Source: Lysinibacillus sp. G4S2
Lineage (GTDB): Bacteria; Bacillota; Bacilli; Bacillales_A; Planococcaceae
DNA: 64,000 nt
Assembly: GCF_030348505.1 (NCBI RefSeq)
Contig: NZ_JAUCFJ010000002.1
Location: 3,724,001-3,788,000 of the forward strand
Reading direction: 5' to 3'
Positions 46,002 through 53,572 of this stretch are shown piece by piece. The stretch's first letter is position 1, and each line of letters opens with the position of its first letter. Position numbers and translations under genes: made by a program. The notes below the pieces were generated by a model. It had not been told where the DNA came from. It ran no database searches and saw only the letters and a list, made by a program, of their open reading frames with translations.

Positions 46002-46952
46002 TTAAAAACGTAAAAATTTTGTTTTGTAAAATACGTAGATAAGCCCTGCAGTGAGCCCTACAATAAGCCCAATAATTCCTACAAACATGAATGGTTCTTC
46101 TTCATAAGGCAATGGAACGTTCATGGCGAAAACACTTCCAATAATAGTAGGAATCATTAGTACAATAGTAATGGTAGCCAGTATTTTCAAAACGCTGTTT
46201 AGGTTATTATGAATGATTGCCGCATACGCATCCATTAAATTACTTAAACTTAGACTACGCATTTCCGTTACTTCCGCTGCTTGTTCAAGGTCAACTAGCG
46301 CATTTTGCAGCATTTTCTCATCTTCTTTATATAGTTTTATATCTTGCCCTTTGGAAAGGTGTAAAAAAACATTATGCATAGCTTTCAAAGAAGTAGAAAA
46401 ATAAACTACACTTTTATTGATATTAATCAATCCGAAAAGCTCACGGTTGTTATGGGATTCTTTCAATTCTTGTTGTAATCGTCCAACCTGTACTTTTATA
46501 CGTTTGAGAAAATCGAGATACGACTGGGCAATTGCTTCAAATAGCAGCAATGTTATTCGCGTCTTCATATGTGTTTGAAATGTTCCGTACTTCCCTAAAA
46601 ACAAGTCTCTACATAACGGATTGTCTTTTTTTGTGACAATCACCAAATGATCTTTCACATGTATGATTCCGATCGGTATCGTCCGATAAGGAATTTCTTC
46701 GTACAAATGTTCCTCATTCATAACAACAGGAGAATTGAGAATGATGACCGTTGACGAATCATCTTTTTCAATCCGAGGTCGCTCATTAATGTCTAGGGAA
46801 TCACGAATGAAATTTTTCGGAATATTAAGTTTATTTGAAATTTGAGAAATTTCCGCATCTGTCGGATCAACAAGATAAAGCAACGTGTTATGAACAATTT
46901 CGGATATCGGTTGCAATTGACCTGATGAATCGCTTCGGTATATCGTAAGCAT
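46002..46952 (-). CDS. CorA-family transporter, paralog 2 with AMN instead of GMN
   Basis: 316 aa, same layout as its neighbours (MLTIYRSDSSG start, RDSLDINERPRIEK block, two C-terminal helices). The selectivity motif reads FAMNVPLPYEEE: Gly of GMN is replaced by Ala. GMN is close to invariant in active CorA channels, so this copy may have altered transport or act as a non-conducting subunit. GTGAGG site. Confidence 0.9.
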   Translation of the reverse strand: MLTIYRSDSSGQLQPISEIVHNTLLYLVDPTDAEISQISNKLNIPKNFIRDSLDINERPRIEKDDSSTVIILNSPVVMNEEHLYEEIPYRTIPIGIIHVKDHLVIVTKKDNPLCRDLFLGKYGTFQTHMKTRITLLLFEAIAQSYLDFLKRIKVQVGRLQQELKESHNNRELFGLININKSVVYFSTSLKAMHNVFLHLSKGQDIKLYKEDEKMLQNALVDLEQAAEVTEMRSLSLSNLMDAYAAIIHNNLNSVLKILATITIVLMIPTIIGSVFAMNVPLPYEEEPFMFVGIIGLIVGLTAGLIYVFYKTKFLRF

Positions 46953-46973
46953 CTTTTTTCCTCACTTTCTCTT

Positions 46974-47909
46974 CTAAAATAGCTTTGTTTTGTAAAAAAT
47001 CCACCCTGTCACTAAACTAATACCTGTGGAGATGGACATTATAACGGCTAATGCGTATCCTTCATCCTGCATTGGCAAAGGGAAATTCATTCCGTATACT
47101 GTGGCGATCATCGTCGGAAACGTCAAAATAATCGTAAAAGCAGTTAAAACTTTTAGCACGACACTAAGGTTAATTTCAATCGCCCCAGAATATGCGTCCA
47201 TCAAATTACTTAAATTTTCGTTGTAAATTTGTGATATATCGAATGCTTGCTGCATTTCATTAAAAGTAGCTTGTATCCTTTTTTCAGCTTCTTCGTTCGT
47301 CTCCAAGTTCAGCACTCTCGACAATTTTTTCAGCATCACTAGATTGACTTTTAGCGCCTTTGAGAAATAAACAAGAATTTTATTTATATTAAGCAAAGTA
47401 TACACTTCTCTGTTTTTTATCGATTTTTGTATAATTTTTTCAGCTATAATAATTTGTCGATTAACATCATCAAGGCAATGTAAATAGTAACGGGCAGAAA
47501 CAAGCAATAGCTGTAAAACATAAGATGCGCTCATATTGGTATAAATATCCTTAACAAGAATATCGCTAAACTCTTGTAAAATCGGATGATTGTCGCGACA
47601 AATTATAACAATTACATCACTTGTTTGAATAATACCAATCGGAATTATCCTGTATGGTTCAGCGTCACCATTTGGCATTTTTATTGGTACATTGACAATC
47701 AACAAAAAATCATTTCCGTTTTTTTCTACACGTGATCGTTCATCTTTATCGAGGGAGTCATTGATAAAGTCAGTAGGTACGCCAAGGTGGTCAACAACGT
47801 ACCGAATTTCATCTTCTGACGGTTTAGTGAGATATACACAGCTACCCTGAACGATCTTGGGCTGTTCTTGTAATAGCCCTTCTCCGCTTCTCTTATAAAT
47901 TTTAAGCAT
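46974..47909 (-). CDS. CorA-family magnesium transporter, paralog 3
   Basis: 311 aa. Start MLKIYKRSGEG, cytosolic block INDSLDKDERSRVEK, then two C-terminal helices with YGMNFPLPMQDE. AGGAGGG site before ATG. First gene of the trio and nearest to the M-box. A second frame with a very strong ribosome site starts upstream at 47995 and overlaps its beginning. Confidence 0.91.
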   Translation of the reverse strand: MLKIYKRSGEGLLQEQPKIVQGSCVYLTKPSEDEIRYVVDHLGVPTDFINDSLDKDERSRVEKNGNDFLLIVNVPIKMPNGDAEPYRIIPIGIIQTSDVIVIICRDNHPILQEFSDILVKDIYTNMSASYVLQLLLVSARYYLHCLDDVNRQIIIAEKIIQKSIKNREVYTLLNINKILVYFSKALKVNLVMLKKLSRVLNLETNEEAEKRIQATFNEMQQAFDISQIYNENLSNLMDAYSGAIEINLSVVLKVLTAFTIILTFPTMIATVYGMNFPLPMQDEGYALAVIMSISTGISLVTGWIFYKTKLF

Positions 47910-47995
47910 CGAATCGCCCTCCTAATCTGTTGAATTAAAACAGATCTAAGTTTTTTAATCCTACTATCTCCATCGGTCATACTAGGACTCTCCAT
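47726..47995 (-). CDS. Possible leader ORF overlapping corA paralog 3, 89 aa
   Basis: ATG at 47995 follows AAGGAGGGGG with a 6-nt spacer, the best ribosome site in the neighbourhood. The frame reads MESPSMTDGDSRIKKLRSVL and continues 180 nt into corA paralog 3 in another frame. The product is not recognisable and may be meaningless; ribosome movement here could control access to the corA start. Reported as a candidate only. Confidence 0.3.
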   Translation of the reverse strand: MESPSMTDGDSRIKKLRSVLIQQIRRAIRCLKFIREAEKGYYKNSPRSFRVAVYISLNRQKMKFGTLLTTLAYLLTLSMTPSIKMNDHV

Positions 47996-48091
47996 TTTGA
48001 CCCCCTCCTTTCTAAATGCGAACTCTTATTCTTCCTGCTAAAAAAGTTTTAACCCATATAGCAATGTGTAATAAGATTCTTTTTTAAGAAA

Positions 48092-48335
48092 TAAAAAAAC
48101 CTCCAGAAGTCCTAGAGGGTTTAAAAAAGTGCATAAAAAAATAAAGTATAACAAAAAGCACTTTCGACTCCCCCTAGTCGAGTTTTAGCACTATACACCG
48201 TAAAGAAATAAATTCATCCCTTAGCCACCTTAAGAAAAGCCTTAATCCGACAGTTCCTGTTCTACCCATGGGCATCTTTCGATATTTCTGGGCAGTGGCC
48301 TATGTTTGTATAGGAGCCTCACCTAACGAGGTTTT
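48092..48335 (-). promoter_or_regulatory. M-box magnesium riboswitch before the corA trio
   Basis: Minus-strand GTTAGGTGAGGCTCC (48313-48327) starts the M-box (ykoK leader) aptamer. GCCACTGCCC, ATCGAAAGATGCCCATGGG, TAAGGTGGC and CAGTGCTAAA-like GTATAGTGCTAAAACTC follow. A terminator with arms CCTCTAG and CTGGAGG and a T run ends it (48092-48121). High magnesium should favour termination. Confidence 0.95.
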
Positions 48336-48351
48336 ATTTAATTTCACCGCC

Positions 48352-48380
48352 ATCTTAATCCCTATTTTTCATTTTGTCAA
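48352..48380 (-). promoter_or_regulatory. Sigma-A promoter of the corA M-box
   Basis: Minus strand TTGACA (48375-48380), 17-bp spacer, TAAGAT (48352-48357), immediately before the aptamer. Confidence 0.8.
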
Positions 48381-48521
48381 TAGTCTAAAAATGTTTTAAA
48401 AGCGTTTTTTATTACGAATTTCTGTACAAAACAAGAAATAAACGGAGTGGTCTTCATCTTAAAATTTGCAGTAATTTACGAAATTTCCCAAAACAAAAAA
48501 AGAGCATTCTTAATTTCACTC

Positions 48522-48675
48522 TGGCTCATCACCAAAACGTGTGGTTGATTTCCATTCCGACTGGGAGGGCGTCCGATGTGCCTTCCTCCCCTCCCTTGCT
48601 CGCTTCATGGTCTCACCTGTGACACTGATTGATCCCCAGGAGTCGCCCAGTCGGAACGAAGGTCAACTTATATCA
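48522..48675 (+). repeat. Dispersed palindromic repeat, family B copy
   Basis: GGCTCATCACCAAAACGTGT, TTGATTTCCATTCCGACTGG, an insert of about 65 bp, then CCCAGTCGGAACGAAGGTCA. Outer arms pair (48545-48567 with 48645-48667). Confidence 0.8.
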
Positions 48676-48960
48676 ATCTCACCTTGGCGTAATTGTAGCT
48701 GACGCTTCGCTTTCGCTACAGAAAACATTTGTTGCTGCCGCTACGTTAGCACTTCGCTTTCGCACAGAAAACATTTTTTGTTGCTGCCGCTACGTTAGCA
48801 CTTCGCTTTCGCACAGAAAACATTTTTTGTTGCTGCCGCTACGTCAGCACTTCGCTTTCGCACAAACAATTCCCTGTTGCTGTCGCTTCGCTTTCGCACA
48901 AAAAAACCTGTTGCTGCCGCTACGTTAGCACTTCGCTTTCGCACAAAAAACCTGTTGTAT
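48669..48960 (+). repeat. Tandem array of a roughly 49-bp unit
   Basis: A family A left end (ATCAATCTCACCTTGGCGTA) runs into about five head-to-tail units starting TGCTGCCGCT at 48733, 48782, 48831, 48878 and 48912, plus a partial one at 48698. The first two full units are 49 bp and identical. Core: CACTTCGCTTTCGCACAGAA. The reverse-complement core appears at 32740-32850 and 41610-41640. Not CRISPR: there are no unique spacers. Open frames through it are low-complexity and lack start signals. Confidence 0.85.
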
Positions 48961-49152
48961 TGATTCTCTTTCGATTTTTTGTTCAGCAATTTAAATACAA
49001 AAAAACATTTGTATCATGAAAAGGACTTAACAACTATTACAGAAGCTATTGATTATCATAAAGCACAAATTTATTATTTATTATTCCGAAAAACTTCTAC
49101 TCAAAAATTTAATTCGAAGTAAAAATACATATCTTTGTAAGCATTAAAATAA

Positions 49153-49300
49153 GGCTTGTCATCAAAAGTTCGGGAGTAAAAAGTTGATTGAAACGGGTGT
49201 TAAAGGCATTAAGTCCTGTGATACTCCTTCGTGCCTAATATCATTTTCCTCCAAGTGCTCTTAGGTCCCCAAGACGGAACCGTTATGATGATGAGCCGTA
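49153..49300 (-). repeat. Dispersed palindromic repeat, family B, diverged copy
   Basis: Minus strand reads GGCTCATCATCATAACGGTT, CCGTCTTGGGG, and ends TTTCAATCAACTTTTTACTC with ACTTTTGATGACAAGCC. The stretch 48970-49150 shows nothing further that I can identify. Confidence 0.5.
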
Positions 49301-49350
49301 AATACACTATTCCCTGATACCTTTTAAGATTTTTACTCTTGAAACAAATG

Positions 49351-49379
49351 TTGACAACCAAAATTATTCAGAGTACAAT
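49351..49379 (+). promoter_or_regulatory. Sigma-A promoter of the mgtC M-box
   Basis: TTGACA (49351-49356), 17-bp spacer, TACAAT (49374-49379), just before the aptamer. Confidence 0.85.
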
Positions 49380-49399
49380 TCACCTGAAAACAATAAATC

Positions 49400-49625
49400 C
49401 TCATTAGGTGAGGCTCCTATGCAAACATAGGCCACTGCCCAGAAATATCGAAAGATGCCCATGGGTAGAACAGGAATTGCCGAATTAAGGCTTTTCATAA
49501 GGTGGCTAAGAAATGATTTCATTTCTTTACGGTGTATAGTGCTAAAACTCGAGTTAGGGGAATCGAAAATGCTTTTTGTTTTTTTCGTGCGCTTCTCCCC
49601 TCTAAATCGTTAGAGGGGTTTTTAT
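49400..49625 (+). promoter_or_regulatory. M-box magnesium riboswitch, rightward
   Basis: ATTAGGTGAGGCTCC at about 49403, then GCCACTGCCC, ATCGAAAGATGCCCATGGG, TAAGGTGGC and GTATAGTGCTAAAACTC, nearly identical to the leftward copy. Terminator arms CCCCTCTAA (49597-49605) and TTAGAGGGG (49610-49618) with a T run close it. It controls the 37-codon ORF and probably mgtC and the mgtE-like gene. Confidence 0.95.
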
Positions 49626-49654
49626 TTTATTTAACTACAAAGGGGGAACATGTG

Positions 49655-49768
49655 ATGGATAGTTATTCGATATGGAATTTTATATTTTTAAATAATTCGA
49701 ATATGGCAAAAGGCAGCGTTTTTGCGTTCAGTCCGCATATGTCCCTTTCTTCAAAAATCCAGTTATGA
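49655..49768 (+). CDS. 37-aa peptide between M-box and mgtC
   Basis: ATG at 49655 follows AAAGGGGG by 8 nt. The peptide starts MDSYSIWNFIFLNNSNMAKG and ends MSLSSKIQL; it is aromatic-rich at the start with no clear membrane helix. It is bracketed by the M-box terminator and a second strong terminator, with mgtC beyond. It could be a leader peptide controlling read-through into mgtC, as mgtL does in Salmonella, or a small regulator. No sequence relation to MgtL is visible. Confidence 0.5.
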   Translation: MDSYSIWNFIFLNNSNMAKGSVFAFSPHMSLSSKIQL

Positions 49769-49842
49769 ATCTTCTGTAAATTGGAGTTTATCAAGATAGG
49801 TTTATTTGATGTGTACGCCGAACAAGATACATTTTAAGCAAG

Positions 49843-49871
49843 AAGCTCCCTTTTTTACGGGAGCTTTTTTA
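49843..49871 (+). terminator. Terminator between the 37-aa ORF and mgtC
   Basis: AAGCTCCC (49843-49850) pairs with GGGAGCTT (49859-49866), followed by a T run. mgtC expression from the M-box promoter must pass it. Confidence 0.9.
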
Positions 49872-49932
49872 TATTATTTTTAATTTTAGGCATTCTACAA
49901 AAAGAAGTGAAGAAATGAAGAGGTGTTTTACG

Positions 49933-50643
49933 ATGACGATGACAATAGAAATGATAATCAAGTTAAGCCTAGCTTTACTATTCGGATTATTGATAGGGAT
50001 TGACAGACAGATTAAACAAAAACAACTTGGCATGAGACCTAGTATGGTCATTTGTATTGCTAGCTGTTTATTAACAATTGTCTCCATAGAAGCATTCGGA
50101 AAATTCGGAGGTGCAAATCATCCGAATATGGATCCGATGCGACTTGCTGCGCAGATTGTAAGTGGAGTTGGTTTCATTGGTGCCGGGGTTATTTTACGAA
50201 GAAGCAACGAGGTTATTTCTGGTCTTACTTCCGCTGCGCTAATCTGGTCAGCTTCTGCACTCGGAATTACTATCGGGGCGGGGTTTTATCTAGAAGCAAC
50301 ATGCGCTGTCATCCTCTTGATGGGGGCAGTCAACATTGTGCCATTTCTCATCAAAACATTAGGTCTATCAACACTCAACCGTCAGGAAATCTCATTAAAG
50401 ATTATCGTGGAATCGAATTATCGTATGACAGACTTAATTAAAATGATTAAGTATAGAGGGCAAAATGGAGCATCCAAAAAATACGAGTATAAAATTCGGC
50501 ATTTCAAGCTCAAAGATATCGATAACGATCACCAATTAATTGACTTAGTTCTTTCTGTACCAGAAGACCAATATACGACGGAAATTTATTATTATGTCAA
50601 AAAGATTGATCACGTTCTGAGTGTCGAAATTGAGGATTTGTAA
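49933..50643 (+). CDS. MgtC/SapB family membrane protein
   Basis: 236 aa. About five N-terminal membrane helices carry the family signature (FGLLIGIDRQIKQKQLGMRP and SGVGFIGAGVILR), followed by a cytosolic ACT-like C-terminal domain (from about residue 150). MgtC proteins help growth at low magnesium and, in pathogens, inhibit the F-type ATPase; they are not proven transporters. ATG at 49933 follows GAGGTG by 8 nt; a start six codons upstream has no site. Followed 18 bp later by an MgtE-like gene. Confidence 0.92.
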   Translation: MTMTIEMIIKLSLALLFGLLIGIDRQIKQKQLGMRPSMVICIASCLLTIVSIEAFGKFGGANHPNMDPMRLAAQIVSGVGFIGAGVILRRSNEVISGLTSAALIWSASALGITIGAGFYLEATCAVILLMGAVNIVPFLIKTLGLSTLNRQEISLKIIVESNYRMTDLIKMIKYRGQNGASKKYEYKIRHFKLKDIDNDHQLIDLVLSVPEDQYTTEIYYYVKKIDHVLSVEIEDL

Positions 50644-50661
50644 TAGAAAGGAGCATCACTA

Positions 50662-51435
50662 ATGATTAGACTAAATCAATATAAATATAAAGAAGAGTAC
50701 ACATACTATATGTTGCAATCTTTAAAGTCGGGAAAAAAAGATTCTTTTCGAATGGATTTCCTAGATTTGCACCCTATGGATCAAGCAACATTTTTTACCG
50801 AACTCAGCGAGGAAAGACGCTTCACCATTTATTCTTTTTTAACACCTTGTGAATTTGGAGAAATTTTTAGTGAGCTAGAACCTGCCTTGCAAAAAAAATG
50901 TATTATGGAGCTTGAACGTCCGTTTGCAGTGGAGATGTTAAATGAATTACCTCCAGATGACGCCACAGATTTTTTTGGACTACTATCGTATAAAGAAGCT
51001 GATTTTTATTTAGAGCGCATGGAAAAAGATGAAGCTGATGATATTAAGCAATTACTTAAATACGAAAAAGGATCAGTAGGTGCCTTGATGACAACAGAAG
51101 TGGTAATAGTTACAAAAGATGACTTAGTAATTGATGTGTTTGAACGCCTAAAGCATAGTGAAGTAGATGCAGAAACTTTTTATTACTTATATGTTACAGA
51201 TACTAATAAACAATTACTTGGTGTCGTTTCATTACGAGAGCTAATCATTTCCCCTCCAACGTGTCGAATGGATGAAATTATGAACTCTGGAATCATTTCA
51301 GTGTCTGCCAACACAAATCAATCTGAGGTAACTCAAATCATACGCAAATATGGTCTTTTAGCAGTCCCTGTTGTAACAGAGAACTACGAACTTCTCGGGA
51401 TTGTTACTTTTGATGATGTACTGACTTTTCTATAA
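50662..51435 (+). CDS. MgtE-like cytosolic protein: N domain plus CBS pair, no membrane domain
   Basis: 257 aa. Residues about 20-125 match the superhelical MgtE N domain (ELPPDDATDFFGLL near 92), and 130-257 form two CBS domains (VGALMTTEVVIV, VVSLRELII, MNSGIISVSANTNQSEV, GIVTFDDVLTFL). The frame ends where the MgtE plug helix and five membrane helices should begin, and no remnant of them follows. In full MgtE these cytosolic parts sense magnesium and gate the pore, so this may be a free sensor or a regulator of a partner. AAAGGAG site. Confidence 0.9.
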   Translation: MIRLNQYKYKEEYTYYMLQSLKSGKKDSFRMDFLDLHPMDQATFFTELSEERRFTIYSFLTPCEFGEIFSELEPALQKKCIMELERPFAVEMLNELPPDDATDFFGLLSYKEADFYLERMEKDEADDIKQLLKYEKGSVGALMTTEVVIVTKDDLVIDVFERLKHSEVDAETFYYLYVTDTNKQLLGVVSLRELIISPPTCRMDEIMNSGIISVSANTNQSEVTQIIRKYGLLAVPVVTENYELLGIVTFDDVLTFL

Positions 51436-51481
51436 GGATTCTAACATTTCTTATGGAACTAATATTTTCCCACTCAAAACG

Positions 51482-51516
51482 AAGTAACTGTTTTAACTAG
51501 TTATAAACAGTTACTT
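51482..51516. terminator. Convergent hairpin after the mgtE-like gene
   Basis: AAGTAACTGTT at 51482-51492 is a perfect mirror of AACAGTTACTT at 51506-51516. The T run is weak in both directions. Confidence 0.65.
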
Positions 51517-51524
51517 CCTCAACA

Positions 51525-52961
51525 TTAATGATTATTTTTTAAAAAGCTGTCTATTCTATTAACTAAATCTTCACTATTATAAGTTTTATAAAGTACAGTT
51601 GCTAAACGAACTGGGTCACCAAAGAAAAAGCGCTCATACAGTGTTTGTCTAGTACCAAAGCTACTCATCGTTAAATCCCAAGCTAAGCGGAATTTTTTGA
51701 CGCGCTCCTCTCCGCCACCCTGAGACGACTGTAAATAATGCTCAAGGTCACCGTCATCTGCTGTGAATGCTTTTTCACTTGGGATAGACATTAATCCACT
51801 TGCCCCAAGTAACTGGATAATGTCTGTAAAAGTCGGATATACCTTAGGGAAAATCTGAATAGCTGCAAGTAATGTCGGATGATCAGGCCTGATAAAGCCA
51901 AAAGCATCTTTTTTTGCCTCAATCTCAGACTTTAACAGTAAAGCCTTCATCGTTTCTAGTGTCACAATAATATCAACAACTTTTTGCTGCACATGTTGGT
52001 AGTCGCCGATACTGATTGTATTAACAATTGACTGTACAACACCTAAGACAAATTCTGTTTTGGCAATTTGACGTGAAAGAACTTGGTGCAAACCATATGT
52101 TTGAAATCCACTTACGTTCATAAAGCTATTGGCAACTTCCACATTCCCATAATAAAAAACGCGTTCCCACGGTACAACAACATTATCAAATACAACGATT
52201 GCATCCATTTCCTCGAAACGACTACTTAATGGATGGTCAAAAACTGATTCCCCTCCAACAAATGATTGTCTACATAAAAACTTTAAACCTTTCGTATTAC
52301 TTGGTATCGAGAAACCAAAGCCTTTTCCTTCATCATAGCCATTCGTTGATAACACAAGGAGTTCATCTGTAATTCCTCCCTGCGTCGCTAAAAGTCTTGC
52401 ACCTTTAATTACTAATCCTTCGCTTGTATTATCTACAATTTTAGCAGCAATTGTCTCTTCTTCATCCTCAAAGTAAAATCGGTTGCGATTTACTTGTGGC
52501 TCTATAAATGTATGTGTCATTGTCAAATCATTCTCTCGTGCATACTCATAAAAATTCAATAAATGATTAGGAAAACAATTTGGCTTATCTTTTAAAAAAT
52601 CAGCCGCTGATGCTAGTGCCATTAGTGTCGTATTCATGTAATCAGGACTTCTACCCATTAAGCCATGAGTGGATAATGCCCATTCCCGTGCTGCATTACG
52701 TCTTTTCACAAGATCCTCTACTGTCATCACTTGAAGGTAAGACATACCTACGCGCTTATTGCTTGTCGGTGACACATATGTCATCTTCTCAAGCAATTCG
52801 TTTTCATTTTGTAAATCAAAAAGCCTTGCTTGACTCTGCATCACTCCCTTAAACGCTGGATGTTCCGAAACTTTCCCTGTGACAACTTTCCCATCAATAT
52901 AAATATACGATTGTAAAGCGTCAATACGGTCAATATATTGCTGTCCTGTAATTACTGGCAT
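51525..52961 (-). CDS. hpaB: HpaB-type 4-hydroxyphenylacetate 3-monooxygenase oxygenase
   Basis: 478 aa flavin-dependent aromatic hydroxylase of the acyl-CoA dehydrogenase fold (B. subtilis YoaI type). Adds a hydroxyl ortho to a phenol using reduced flavin from a separate reductase; no reductase gene is nearby. Typical blocks: GLMGRSPDYMNTTLM, FIEPQVNRNR, FVGGESVFDHPLSSRFEE and FDNVVVPWERVF. ATG at 52961 follows TAGGGGG; the frame upstream has no site. Actual substrate uncertain. Confidence 0.88.
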   Translation of the reverse strand: MPVITGQQYIDRIDALQSYIYIDGKVVTGKVSEHPAFKGVMQSQARLFDLQNENELLEKMTYVSPTSNKRVGMSYLQVMTVEDLVKRRNAAREWALSTHGLMGRSPDYMNTTLMALASAADFLKDKPNCFPNHLLNFYEYARENDLTMTHTFIEPQVNRNRFYFEDEEETIAAKIVDNTSEGLVIKGARLLATQGGITDELLVLSTNGYDEGKGFGFSIPSNTKGLKFLCRQSFVGGESVFDHPLSSRFEEMDAIVVFDNVVVPWERVFYYGNVEVANSFMNVSGFQTYGLHQVLSRQIAKTEFVLGVVQSIVNTISIGDYQHVQQKVVDIIVTLETMKALLLKSEIEAKKDAFGFIRPDHPTLLAAIQIFPKVYPTFTDIIQLLGASGLMSIPSEKAFTADDGDLEHYLQSSQGGGEERVKKFRLAWDLTMSSFGTRQTLYERFFFGDPVRLATVLYKTYNSEDLVNRIDSFLKNNH

Positions 52962-53301
52962 GAAAGTCCCCCTAACTTTACAAATATCTTTATACTCATT
53001 AAGTATATGAAATTTCCTAATATTAGGTTCCGTCACAGAAAACTGTATTATAGCAACACCTCAAATTCAACAAACTGTACTACTTTATAAATACAGTTAA
53101 GAAACCTTCTTCATTGCACGATTTTTCAGTTATTTTAGATAAAAACGCTTTCAATTAGCGCTTTATTAACAAGTTCATTTTTGCGTCACATTCATAAAAA
53201 AGTCCATTTTGACTAGTACAGAATTGCTGGATTTTATCTATATATAGATGTAAGATAGCTTCGTAACCAAAACAAATACATCTTTTTTTAGGAGAATATA
53301 T

Positions 53302-53490
53302 ATGAATAATCAAATCATCTCATACGTAGCGAAAATGGAAGCTGCTTTAATGAATAAAATGGAGGATCATAATGAAGAAAATCTTTTATTTTCGATTGCT
53401 TCAGATATGATTGCCAAAGAAAAAGATCAATTTAAAAATGTTTGCCAAGCATATGAAGTAGTTAAACACCATATAGTTGGTAACCACTAA
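53302..53490 (+). CDS. Small protein, 62 aa, unknown
   Basis: Strong AGGAG site 8 nt before ATG and a terminator directly after support a real gene. The product is helical and charged (MNNQIISYVAKMEAALMNKM start, ending VVKHHIVGNH), with no membrane segment or known motif. The 52962-53301 gap before it shows only an ATCTATATATAGAT palindrome near 53236-53251 that may be part of its control region. Confidence 0.7.
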   Translation: MNNQIISYVAKMEAALMNKMEDHNEENLLFSIASDMIAKEKDQFKNVCQAYEVVKHHIVGNH

Positions 53491-53494
53491 TGTT

Positions 53495-53530
53495 AAGGCT
53501 CCTCACCAAAAGTTGGTGAGGAGCCTTTTT
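53495..53530 (+). terminator. Terminator of the 62-aa gene
   Basis: AAGGCTCCTCACC (53495-53507) pairs with GGTGAGGAGCCTT (53515-53527), followed by T run. Confidence 0.93.
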
Positions 53531-53537
53531 AACATAG

Positions 53538-53564
53538 AAAAACCCGATCAATTAATTGATCGGG
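53538..53564 (-). terminator. Terminator of the polysaccharide deacetylase gene
   Basis: Perfect 22-bp palindrome CCCGATCAATTAATTGATCG plus GG (53543-53564), followed on the minus strand by a T run. Confidence 0.85.
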
Positions 53565-53572
53565 TAAGTATT

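Noticed and set aside
48629-48928. 99-codon ORF through the tandem repeats
   Set aside because: It is a translation of the repeat array, low-complexity, without start signals.
48698-48960. CRISPR array
   Set aside because: Units are directly adjacent with no unique spacers, and no cas gene is present.
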